A stretch of DNA of 25,729 nucleotides from an uncultured Collinsella sp. Its GTDB lineage: Bacteria > Actinomycetota > Coriobacteriia > Coriobacteriales > Coriobacteriaceae. This document shows positions 1 to 5,410 of this stretch, piece by piece. Every line of letters begins with the position of its first letter. The first letter of the stretch is position 1. The stretch is taken from positions 1 to 25,729 of the forward strand of contig UQMW01000033.1 in NCBI GenBank assembly GCA_900542275.1. Reading direction: 5' to 3'. A program made the translations under genes and the position numbers. Below the pieces are notes generated by a model. The model did not search any database. It was not told the DNA's origin and saw nothing but the letters and a program-made list of their open reading frames with translations.

Positions 1-215
1 CGCACGGCGAGGGACCCTATGTTGCGGAACTGGTCGACCACGACGAGCGTGCCGGCGGGCGCGGAGGAGAACAGCGCGTCTAGAGCGCCCTCCCGGTTGC
101 GGACGGGGGCGCTGGCCAGCACCTCCCCGCCGCGGTCGATAAGGCAGGCCCAGTGGGAGGACTTGCCGACGTCCAGGCCGAGCACGGCCGCGGGCCTGGT
201 GGATGGCGCTTTCAC
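1..215 (-). CDS. IS110-family transposase, N-terminal part (runs off window)
   Basis: Recombinase of an IS110-type insertion sequence, an RNA-guided DEDD transposase with a RuvC-like N-terminal domain. The minus-strand frame opens at a GTG (213-215) preceded by a GGAAGG Shine-Dalgarno at 224-229 and stays open to the window edge, giving 71 residues. Visible motifs are GLDVGKSSHWACLID (about residues 12-26), which holds the first catalytic Asp, and VVVDQFRNIGSLAVR (about 57-71), matching the VVDQ..xIG signature typical of actinobacterial IS110 transposases. The Ser-containing C-terminal Tnp20 domain lies outside the window, so intactness cannot be judged. The upstream side (216 onwards) is the non-coding end of the element. 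Family call is firm; whether the copy is functional is unknown. Confidence 0.85.
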   Translation of the reverse strand, partial: MKAPSTRPAAVLGLDVGKSSHWACLIDRGGEVLASAPVRNREGALDALFSSAPAGTLVVVDQFRNIGSLAV

Positions 216-460
216 GGTGGTATCCTTCCGGTAGTCGTTCGACCGGATGGCCTCCCCCTCGGCACTCACATTACCAGCCGCGGCCTCTGCCCGGCACTTT
301 CCTATCAGCCGTCGGGGGCGGCGCGTCCCGCGCCGGCAGCACCCAACGGGCCCTCTCGGGGGCAGGGACGTTCGGCCGTGCGCGGGCGCCCGGTCGGCGG
401 ACCGTTCTGGGCGCGCCTCAATCGTAGCCCGAGACGGTCCCGGGCTGACAATTTCGACTG
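216..460 (-). ncRNA. IS110 non-coding end, putative bridge RNA (seekRNA) region
   Basis: A GC-rich, gene-free stretch directly upstream of the IS110 transposase start. In the IS110 group (as opposed to IS1111) the guide or bridge RNA is encoded in this 5' non-coding end. Read on the minus strand it contains successive self-complementary segments: AGCCCG..CGGGCT (426-446), CGGTC-GCCG-GACCG (around 390-405) and GGCGCG-GGA-CGCGCC (around 320-335). GC content falls sharply after about 449, which probably marks the element end. Exact RNA ends, the guide loops and the core dinucleotide cannot be fixed without the other end of the element. Presence of a structured RNA is inferred from position and foldability. 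Confidence 0.45.
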
Positions 461-464
461 TAAT

Positions 465-519
465 GGACGTTCTTAAACGACTAGTCATTAAAGAACGTCC
501 CCAATGACTATTCTTTTTT
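465..519 (+). terminator. Terminator-like nested hairpins with T-tract
   Basis: Two interlocking stems are visible. Stem A is GGACGTTCTT (465-474) with AAGAACGTCC (491-500). Stem B is TAGTCATT (482-489), inside the loop of stem A, with AATGACTA (503-510), followed at once by TTCTTTTTT (511-519). Stem B plus the T-tract reads as an intrinsic terminator in the + direction. Stems A and B together have H-type pseudoknot geometry or are alternative folds. It lies between the IS110 end and the PTS promoter region. The segment ACTAGTCATTAAAG recurs at 4117-4130. Confidence 0.5.
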
Positions 520-565
520 GACGGTTTGCTAGGGCATAACTAACGAAATTAGTCAAGTCACGTCT

Positions 566-735
566 GTTTAAACAAAATATCGAAGAGTAAAGCAGGTTCT
601 TATCCGATTTAAATCGGTATTAATGAATGCTGTGCTTGTATCTGTTTTCTAAGATGGTCAAACTAATTATGTTTAGCGAGGAATAGCTGAAAACCAGCGA
701 TGTAACCAATTTGTAACAAAGCAGGACGTTTAAAC
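566..735. promoter_or_regulatory. PTS operon control region with repeated palindromes
   Basis: AT-rich, gene-free region between 520 and 838. It holds GTTTAAACAAA twice (from 566 and from 728; the palindromic core is GTTTAAAC) and a 14-bp perfect palindrome CCGATTTAAATCGG (604-617). These are candidate operator sites for the mannose-type PTS operon. Possible -10 boxes are TATAAT (764-769) and TATACT (787-792), but neither has a convincing -35 at standard spacing, so the transcription start is unresolved. No coding sequence is supported here. Confidence 0.3.
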
Positions 736-838
736 AAATAATCCAACCGTTCACATTTTTTCCTATAATTTTGCCACGCTTGCGGCTATACTCTTTTTTG
801 TCGTGTAGGAAATACGTAGACAAAAAGGAGGTTATGTG

Positions 839-1828
839 ATGGTAAGTATTGTTCTTGCTAGCCATGGTGACTTGGCGGCTGGAATCAAGCAGACGGGCTC
901 GATGGTCTTTGGCGATCAGCCGTCTGTTGCCGTGGTCTCGCTCGAGCCGAGCATGGGCCCCGACGACTTCCGTGCCAAGGTCGAGGAGGCAATCGCTTCC
1001 TTCGAGGACCAGGAGCAGGTGCTCTTCCTCGTTGATCTGTGGGGCGGCACGCCGTTCAACCAGATCAGCGGGCTCATCGAGGGCCACGATTCCTGGGCTA
1101 TCGTCACCGGTGTCAACCTGCCTATGCTCATCGAGGCATATTCGCAGCGCTTTGACGCAAAGAACACTGCACATGCGATCGCAAAACATCTCGTGACTGA
1201 GGCTAAGGCCGGCGTGCGCGTCAAGCCCGAGTCTCTGGAGCCCGAGGAGAAGAAGCCGGCTGCGGCCGCCGCTGCTCCTGCGGGTGCCATTCCTCCGGGA
1301 ACGGTGATCGGCGACGGGCACATCAAGATCGCCCACGTCCGTATCGACACGCGCCTGCTGCATGGTCAGGTGGCCACCACGTGGACCAAGCAGATCAACC
1401 CCAACCGCATCATCGTGGTCTCCGACGGCGTTGCTCACGACGAGCTCCGCAAGACCATGATCGAGCAGGCTGCCCCTCCGGGAGTCCACGCCAACGTCGT
1501 GCCTATCAAGAAGATGGCCGAGGTCGTCAAGGACACGCGCTTTGGCGACACCAAGGCGATGCTGCTGTTCGAGAACCCGCAGGATCTGCTCAGGGCCATC
1601 GAGGCCGGCGTCGACATCAAGGAAGCCAACATCGGTTCCATGGCCCACTCCAAGGGCAAGGTCGTCGTCACTAACGCTGTCGCTATGGGCGATGACGATG
1701 TCAAGACCATCGAGGCTCTCAAGGCCAAGGGCGTCAAGTTCGAGGTCCGCAAGGTTCCTTCGGATTCCTCCGAGGATCTCGACGCCATGTTGAAGAAAGC
1801 TAAGGCCGAACTGGCCGCTCAAGCATAG
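839..1828 (+). CDS. manX: PTS mannose-family EIIAB component
   Basis: Cytoplasmic phosphotransfer protein of a mannose/fructose/sorbose-family phosphotransferase system: EIIA takes phosphate from HPr, and EIIB passes it to the sugar carried by EIIC/EIID. The start is taken as ATG 839, seven bases after AAGGAGG; a GTG three bases upstream (836) is too close to that site. The EIIA domain covers about residues 1-122 with the active His in LASHGD (His9) and the WGGTPFN motif. An Ala/Pro/Glu-rich linker (about 124-160) joins EIIB (about 161-329), whose active His is in RIDTRLLHGQ (His175). It is the first gene of a tight operon with EIIC 18 bp downstream. The substrate within the mannose family cannot be read from sequence; the symbol is by family. 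Confidence 0.93.
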   Translation: MVSIVLASHGDLAAGIKQTGSMVFGDQPSVAVVSLEPSMGPDDFRAKVEEAIASFEDQEQVLFLVDLWGGTPFNQISGLIEGHDSWAIVTGVNLPMLIEAYSQRFDAKNTAHAIAKHLVTEAKAGVRVKPESLEPEEKKPAAAAAAPAGAIPPGTVIGDGHIKIAHVRIDTRLLHGQVATTWTKQINPNRIIVVSDGVAHDELRKTMIEQAAPPGVHANVVPIKKMAEVVKDTRFGDTKAMLLFENPQDLLRAIEAGVDIKEANIGSMAHSKGKVVVTNAVAMGDDDVKTIEALKAKGVKFEVRKVPSDSSEDLDAMLKKAKAELAAQA

Positions 1829-1846
1829 TAAAGGAGGGTCCGATAC

Positions 1847-2665
1847 ATGTCTGCAATCACTATTCTGCTTGTTGCGATTGTCGCGTTGCTTGCCGGTATG
1901 GAAGGCATTCTGGATGAGTTCCAGTTCCATCAGCCGCTCGTGGCATGCACGCTTATCGGTCTCGTAACCGGTCACCTTCAGGAGGGCATCCTCCTGGGCG
2001 GTTCGCTCCAGATGATGGCCCTTGGCTGGGCTAACGTCGGCGCCGCCGTCGCGCCTGACGCCGCTCTGGCCTCGGTCGCTTCTTCGATCATCATGGTGCT
2101 CGCCCTCAACGGTGGCGCCACCGATTCGGCCAAGGCCGTTACCGCCGCCATCGCCGTCGCCGTCCCGCTGTCGGTCGCTGGTCTGTTCCTGACCATGATC
2201 TGCCGTACCCTGGCTACCGCTATGGTTCACGGCATGGACGCCTGCGCCGAGAAGGGCGACTTCGCCGGCATCGAGCGTTGGCAGTACGCCGGCATCCTCA
2301 TGCAGGGTGTTCGTATCGCCATCCCGGCAGTACTTCTGTGCATCATCCCGGCCGAGGCCGTTACCAACGCGCTTAACGCTATGCCCGATTGGCTGTCCGG
2401 CGGCATGGCCGTCGGCGGCGGCATGGTCGCTTCCGTCGGTTACGCCATGGTCATCAACATGATGGCCACCAAGGAGACCTGGCCGTTCTTCATCCTCGGC
2501 TTTGTCCTTGCTGCCATCCCTCAGCTCACGCTGATCGCCCTTGGCCTCATCGGCATCTCCCTTGCCCTCATCTACCTTGGCCTTAAGGATCTGGCCAAGC
2601 AGGGTGGCGGCATGGGCGGTGGCTCCGGCGATCCGCTCGGCGACATTCTGAACGATTACGAGTAG
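1847..2665 (+). CDS. manY: PTS mannose-family EIIC permease
   Basis: Integral membrane EIIC of the mannose-type PTS, forming the sugar channel together with EIID. The 272-residue protein has the usual family length and is largely hydrophobic with many Ala/Gly-rich membrane segments. It opens with SAITILLVAIVALLAGMEGI and contains the family motif region around LQEGILLGGSLQMMALGWANVGAAVAPD (about residues 44-71, the last part conserved in ManY/AgaC proteins). The C-terminus ends in a Gly-rich cytoplasmic tail. Start ATG 1847 follows AAAGGAGGG. It lies between EIIAB and EIID, so all three are very likely co-transcribed. Confidence 0.93.
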   Translation: MSAITILLVAIVALLAGMEGILDEFQFHQPLVACTLIGLVTGHLQEGILLGGSLQMMALGWANVGAAVAPDAALASVASSIIMVLALNGGATDSAKAVTAAIAVAVPLSVAGLFLTMICRTLATAMVHGMDACAEKGDFAGIERWQYAGILMQGVRIAIPAVLLCIIPAEAVTNALNAMPDWLSGGMAVGGGMVASVGYAMVINMMATKETWPFFILGFVLAAIPQLTLIALGLIGISLALIYLGLKDLAKQGGGMGGGSGDPLGDILNDYE

Positions 2666-2681
2666 GAGGGGAGTGATACAT

Positions 2682-3602
2682 ATGGCAGAGAACAAGATTC
2701 AGCTCACCAAGGCTGACCGTAAGAAGGTTTGCTTCCGTCATCAGTTCCTTCAGGGCTCGTGGAACTACGAGCGTATGCAGAACGGCGGCTGGTGCTTCGC
2801 AATGATCCCTGCGATCAAGAAGCTCTACACCAGCAAGGATGACCAGATTGCCGCTCTTAAGCGCCACCTGGAGTTCTATAACACCCACCCTTATGTTTCC
2901 GCCCCCGTCATTGGCGTTACCCTCGCTCTCGAGGAGGAGCGCGCCAACGGTGCTCCGATTGACGACGTCGCCATTCAGGGCGTTAAGGTCGGTATGATGG
3001 GCCCGCTCGCCGGCGTCGGCGACCCCGCCTTCTGGTTCACCCTTCGCCCGATTCTGGGCGCACTGGGCGCTTCCCTGGCCCTGTCCGGCAGCATCGCCGG
3101 TCCGCTGCTGTTCTTCTTCGCGTGGAACATCATCCGTTACGCCTTCCTGTGGTACACGCAGGAGTTTGGCTACAAGGTCGGCTCCTCCATCGCCAAGGAC
3201 CTCTCCGGCGGTCTGATGGGCAAGGTCACCGAGGGTGCTTCCATCCTGGGTATGTTCATCATCGGCGCCCTGGTCGAGCGCTGGGTGTCCATCTCCTTCA
3301 CCCCGGTCGTCTCCAAGGTCACGCAGTCCGCTGGCGCCTATATCGACTGGGCCAACCTGCCCGCCGGTTCTGAGGGCATCAAGCAGGCATTGACGATGTA
3401 CAGCTCTGTCGGTGCCAACGCACTCGACCCGGTGAAGGTCACCACGCTTCAGGCCAACCTCGATCAGCTCATCCCCGGCCTTGCCGCCGTGTGCCTGACC
3501 CTTCTGGTCTGCAAGCTCCTCAAGAAGAAGGTCAGCCCGATCGTCATCATCCTGGCTCTCTTCGCCGTCGGCATCATCGGTCGCGTCTGCGGCTTCATGT
3601 AA
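2682..3602 (+). CDS. manZ: PTS mannose-family EIID component
   Basis: Membrane-associated EIID of the mannose-type PTS, the partner of EIIC in sugar uptake. The start is ATG 2682, after the AGGAGGGG site at 2664-2671. A GTG at 2673 overlaps the ribosome site and is less likely. The 306-residue product has the EIID hallmarks: a soluble N-terminal part with FLQGSWNYERMQNGGW and HLEFYNTHPYV, then EEERANGAPIDD, GVKVGMMGPLAGVGDP, and hydrophobic segments around LGALGASLALSGSIAGPLLFFF and at the C-terminus. It is the last gene of the EIIAB-EIIC-EIID set; a terminator follows at 3661. Confidence 0.93.
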   Translation: MAENKIQLTKADRKKVCFRHQFLQGSWNYERMQNGGWCFAMIPAIKKLYTSKDDQIAALKRHLEFYNTHPYVSAPVIGVTLALEEERANGAPIDDVAIQGVKVGMMGPLAGVGDPAFWFTLRPILGALGASLALSGSIAGPLLFFFAWNIIRYAFLWYTQEFGYKVGSSIAKDLSGGLMGKVTEGASILGMFIIGALVERWVSISFTPVVSKVTQSAGAYIDWANLPAGSEGIKQALTMYSSVGANALDPVKVTTLQANLDQLIPGLAAVCLTLLVCKLLKKKVSPIVIILALFAVGIIGRVCGFM

Positions 3603-3660
3603 GCACGCTTCGGCTTAAGACCGAGAGTTGCTAGGCAAGGGCTTTTGAGCCATTGAAACG

Positions 3661-3705
3661 GACCGCACCCGGTGGGTACACTGGATGCGGTCCGATTGTT
3701 TTTAT
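3661..3705 (+). terminator. Intrinsic terminator after PTS genes
   Basis: GGACCGCAcCC (3661-3671) pairs with GGATGCGGTCC (3684-3694) over a 12-nt loop, with one mismatch, followed by GATTGTTTTTA. It sits between EIID and the DUF956 gene, only 18 bp before the next start codon. It may therefore attenuate, rather than fully separate, expression of that gene. Confidence 0.8.
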
Positions 3706-3722
3706 TGGAGGGCGAGGCGCGT

Positions 3723-4121
3723 ATGGCGCAATCTCAGAACAGCACGGTCGATCTGGCAACGCCGGCAACCTGCCTGATGGGGCTTACCAGTCACGGTAAC
3801 GTGATGGTGGGCAATAAGGCGTTTGAGTACTATAACGAGCGTAATCCCGAGGATTATATCCAAATCCCGTGGGACGAGGTCGACTATATTGCCGCCGAGG
3901 TTTTGCGCGGCACCAAGAAGATTACGCGTTTTGCCATCTTCACCAAGGACAATGGTCACTTTACGTTTTCGACGCGCGATGACAAAGAGACACTTCGTGC
4001 GGTCCGCAAGTACGTTGACGAGGATAAGCTCGTGCGTTCGCCTGACTTTATCGATGTGACGGCTAAGGGCGCCAAGAGCATCCCCTCCGTTATCAAAAAC
4101 CTCTTCCACAAAGGCAACTAG
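3723..4121 (+). CDS. manO: DUF956 (ManO-like) PTS accessory protein
   Basis: Small soluble protein of the DUF956 family, found next to mannose-type PTS operons in Gram-positive bacteria and often called ManO. Its role is thought to be regulatory and is not well defined. The start is ATG 3723, after GGAGGGCGAGG at 3708-3718; reading further upstream would run through the terminator. The 132-residue product carries the family pattern: TVDLATPATCLMGLTSHG, NVMVGNKAFEYYNERN, YIQIPWDEVDYIAAEV, then RFAIFTKDNGHFTFSTRD. Length matches the family. Expression may be by read-through from the PTS operon. Confidence 0.88.
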   Translation: MAQSQNSTVDLATPATCLMGLTSHGNVMVGNKAFEYYNERNPEDYIQIPWDEVDYIAAEVLRGTKKITRFAIFTKDNGHFTFSTRDDKETLRAVRKYVDEDKLVRSPDFIDVTAKGAKSIPSVIKNLFHKGN

Positions 4122-4153
4122 TCATTAAAGAGCGCCCCCTCAAAGTGGGGCGC
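4117..4153. repeat. Second copy of the ACTAGTCATTAAAG motif with hairpin
   Basis: Begins at the DUF956 stop codon. ACTAGTCATTAAAG (4117-4130) matches the copy at 480-493. It runs into a GCGCCCC (4132-4138) / GGGGCGC (4147-4153) hairpin. No T-tract follows on the + strand; on the minus strand it is followed by CTCTTTAATG, a weak U-tract. Confidence 0.45.
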
Positions 4154-4174
4154 AGTCTCCCATGTGGCTCGATC

Positions 4175-4345
4175 GGGAAAGTGCATCCCAGTTCGAGCGT
4201 CGATTCCGGGATGTAGTTTCCGGAACGGGGTCGTTTGGGAAACCGTGTCCCGTTTCGAGCCGAAATTCTGGGTCACTGTTTCCCAGCGAGGTCTCATGGG
4301 GAAAGTCTGACCCAGAATTTGCCTGGATAGTGGGACGCACTTTCC
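4175..4345. repeat. Array of three REP-like imperfect palindromes
   Basis: Three units of 47-48 bp (4175-4221, 4237-4284, 4299-4345), each of the form GGGAAA-N6-CCC ... GGG-N6-TTTCC(C), separated by 15 and 14 bp. The arms are conserved while loops and six-base spacers vary, which is what structural selection would produce. The whole 4122-4426 stretch has no believable gene; small open frames over it on both strands are by-products of the palindromes. It probably belongs to a dispersed intergenic repeat family. Confidence 0.7.
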
Positions 4346-4410
4346 GGAGGGCTGTTCCACCGCAACTTCGAAGAGTGGGTATACGCTGCATTACAGCGGC
4401 GTAAATCTGC

Positions 4411-4416
4411 TACACT
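4411..4416 (+). promoter_or_regulatory. Probable -10 box of the tRNA-Arg gene
   Basis: TACACT lies 10 bp before the tRNA 5' end. No strong -35 is seen at 16-18 bp spacing. Confidence 0.35.
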
Positions 4417-4426
4417 AATACAACAT

Positions 4427-4502
4427 GCCTCCGTAGCTCAGGGGATAGAGCACCGCTCTCCTAAAGCGGGTGTCGACGGTTCGAATCCGCCCGGGGGCAC
4501 CA
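4427..4502 (+). tRNA. tRNA-Arg (anticodon CCT)
   Basis: Complete cloverleaf reading AGG codons. The acceptor stem is GCCTCCG (4427-4433) with CGGGGGC (4492-4498), one G-U pair, then discriminator A and an encoded CCA. The anticodon stem CCGCT/AGCGG encloses loop CTCCTAA, so the anticodon is CCT. The T-arm contains GGTTCGAATCC. The 3' half from 4457 is duplicated at 17973-18020, so this gene is the integration site of the mobile element, and its 3' end is now supplied by the attachment repeat. Confidence 0.95.
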
Positions 4503-4504
4503 GA
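4457..4504 (+). repeat. attL: 48-bp attachment repeat within tRNA-Arg
   Basis: Begins TCTCCTAAAGCGGG in the anticodon loop and ends CACCAGA just past the tRNA 3' end. It is identical base for base to 17973-18020, with different flanking bases on both sides. Confidence 0.92.
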
Positions 4505-4511
4505 AAAATCG

Positions 4512-4553
4512 CAGGTCAGGAGTTAATTTTGCTTCTGACCTGTTCTGGTTTTA
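4512..4553 (+). terminator. Terminator-like hairpin after attL
   Basis: CAGGTCAG (4512-4519) pairs with CTGACCTG (4535-4542), followed by TTCTGGTTTTA. It lies inside the element and would now serve as the transcription stop for the tRNA gene, in place of the host hairpin moved to 18029. Confidence 0.6.
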
Positions 4554-4633
4554 GGGTTAAGAACTGCTTTTGTTTGTAAATCTGGTAAGTAAATAATTTA
4601 ACTTACCGAGTTTTCCACTGAAAACAGGAAATC

Positions 4634-4798
4634 ACCATTTTGGGGATAAAAAGTTTTCAACAGCCGTTAGTCGGTTCCATTTTGGTGAAGCGCTTCCTCA
4701 ATTTGGGTAAAAAATTTCACCATTTTGATGATTCGGCTGCTTTGAGTTTTTGATAAAAACGCCTGTTCAGAAGCTTGCGCAATACCCATTTTGGTGAA
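4634..4798 (+). repeat. Iteron-like 13-bp direct repeats near left end
   Basis: Five same-orientation copies of a motif close to CCATTTTGGTGAA: ACCATTTTGGGGA (4634), CCATTTTGGTGAA (4677), TCAATTTGGGTAA (4698, weakest), ACCATTTTGATGA (4719) and CCATTTTGGTGAA (4786). They sit in AT-rich DNA. They could be integrase or Xis arm sites, or iterons for the RepL-like protein. No gene is visible in 4505-5039. Confidence 0.55.
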
Positions 4799-4821
4799 AC
4801 CAATTAATAGAGAAATATACT

Positions 4822-5005
4822 ATAAAGATATAGGGACGGCGATGCCGTCCTCTTCGCTCGCGAAGCTCGCTGCGCGGCCACGTACCGTGTCCTTGCCGCC
4901 GACTAAGCCGTCGATAAAGATAGGGACAGCGATGCTGTCCCCCTTCGCTCGGCGAAGCTCGCTGCGCGGCCACGTACCGTGTCCTTGCCGCCGGCTACGC
5001 CGCCG
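4822..5005. repeat. Tandem 92-bp duplication with paired substitutions
   Basis: Two head-to-tail units, 4822-4913 and 4914-5005, each starting ATAAAGATA and containing CTCGCTGCGCGGCCACGTAC. Each has a hairpin, GGACGGCGATGCCGTCC in unit 1 and GGACAGCGATGCTGTCC in unit 2, where a G-C pair is exchanged for A-T. A second hairpin, CTTCGC..GCGAAG, is in both. No convincing reading frame covers them. Confidence 0.7.
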
Positions 5006-5039
5006 ATTTATTCGCTCACTTCGTTCGCTGATTGATGGA

Positions 5040-5288
5040 CTAATCCGATTTATCGCTGACACCAGTCATAAGTGCAGCAATTGATATGTTGAATCCATTG
5101 GCAATTTTAGAGAGGTTAGAAAGACTGACATTTCTTCGTCCGACCTCAATGCTCGCGTAGTAGGAACGATCCATCTCAATCAAATTGGCGAACTGCTCCT
5201 GGCTGTACCCGAGTCCAGCGCGGAGCTCTTTGCATCTCATGCCGAATGATTTCTGAAGCGTCTTCGTATCCATGACAAAAAGAGTCAT
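5040..5288 (-). CDS. XRE-family helix-turn-helix regulator
   Basis: DNA-binding protein of 82 residues consisting of almost nothing but a Cro/C1-type helix-turn-helix (about residues 17-70). It shows RCKELRAGLGYSQEQFANLI, then EMDRSYYASIEVGRRNVSLS and LSKIANGFNISIAAL, the usual helix 2-3 and C-terminal core. Two start codons are possible: ATG 5288, which directly abuts the inverted repeat and has no Shine-Dalgarno, and ATG 5273 (MDTKTL). A promoter placed over the repeat would start the RNA within a few bases of ATG 5288, so leaderless translation is plausible. It is divergent from the surface-protein gene and probably regulates itself and that gene. Confidence 0.85.
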   Translation of the reverse strand: MTLFVMDTKTLQKSFGMRCKELRAGLGYSQEQFANLIEMDRSYYASIEVGRRNVSLSNLSKIANGFNISIAALMTGVSDKSD

Positions 5289-5329
5289 GGATTGTTGTAT
5301 TTATGCCAACGGACTATATACAACAATCC
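5289..5329. promoter_or_regulatory. 12-bp perfect inverted repeat, probable XRE operator and promoter
   Basis: GGATTGTTGTAT (5289-5300) and ATACAACAATCC (5318-5329) are exact reverse complements separated by 17 bp. On the minus strand TTGTTG, 17 bp, TAAATA forms a promoter for the regulator, with the -35 inside one arm and the -10 touching the other. A dimer bound here would occlude it. On the + strand CATAAT (5341-5346) is a possible -10 for the surface-protein gene. Confidence 0.6.
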
Positions 5330-5410
5330 CTGTTAAGGCGCATAATTACCTTTATTGGAAAGAGTTCTGATGCCTAGTCGGACATGGCATGGAAAAGGAA
5401 TGGAATAGCA

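Noticed and set aside
771..792. TTGCCA / TATACT as the PTS promoter
   Set aside because: The spacer is only 10 bp, too short for a sigma-70-type promoter, and the sigma-54 pattern does not fit either.
620..2695. 691-codon minus-strand frame opposite the PTS genes
   Set aside because: It is the antisense shadow of clear EIIAB and EIIC genes, with Asp/Gly/Leu-rich low-information sequence and no family motifs.
4118..4404. Several 80-codon frames on both strands
   Set aside because: They are produced by the palindromic repeats and contain no domain.
4634..4798. CRISPR array
   Set aside because: The repeats are 13 bp, degenerate and unevenly spaced, with no cas genes in the window.
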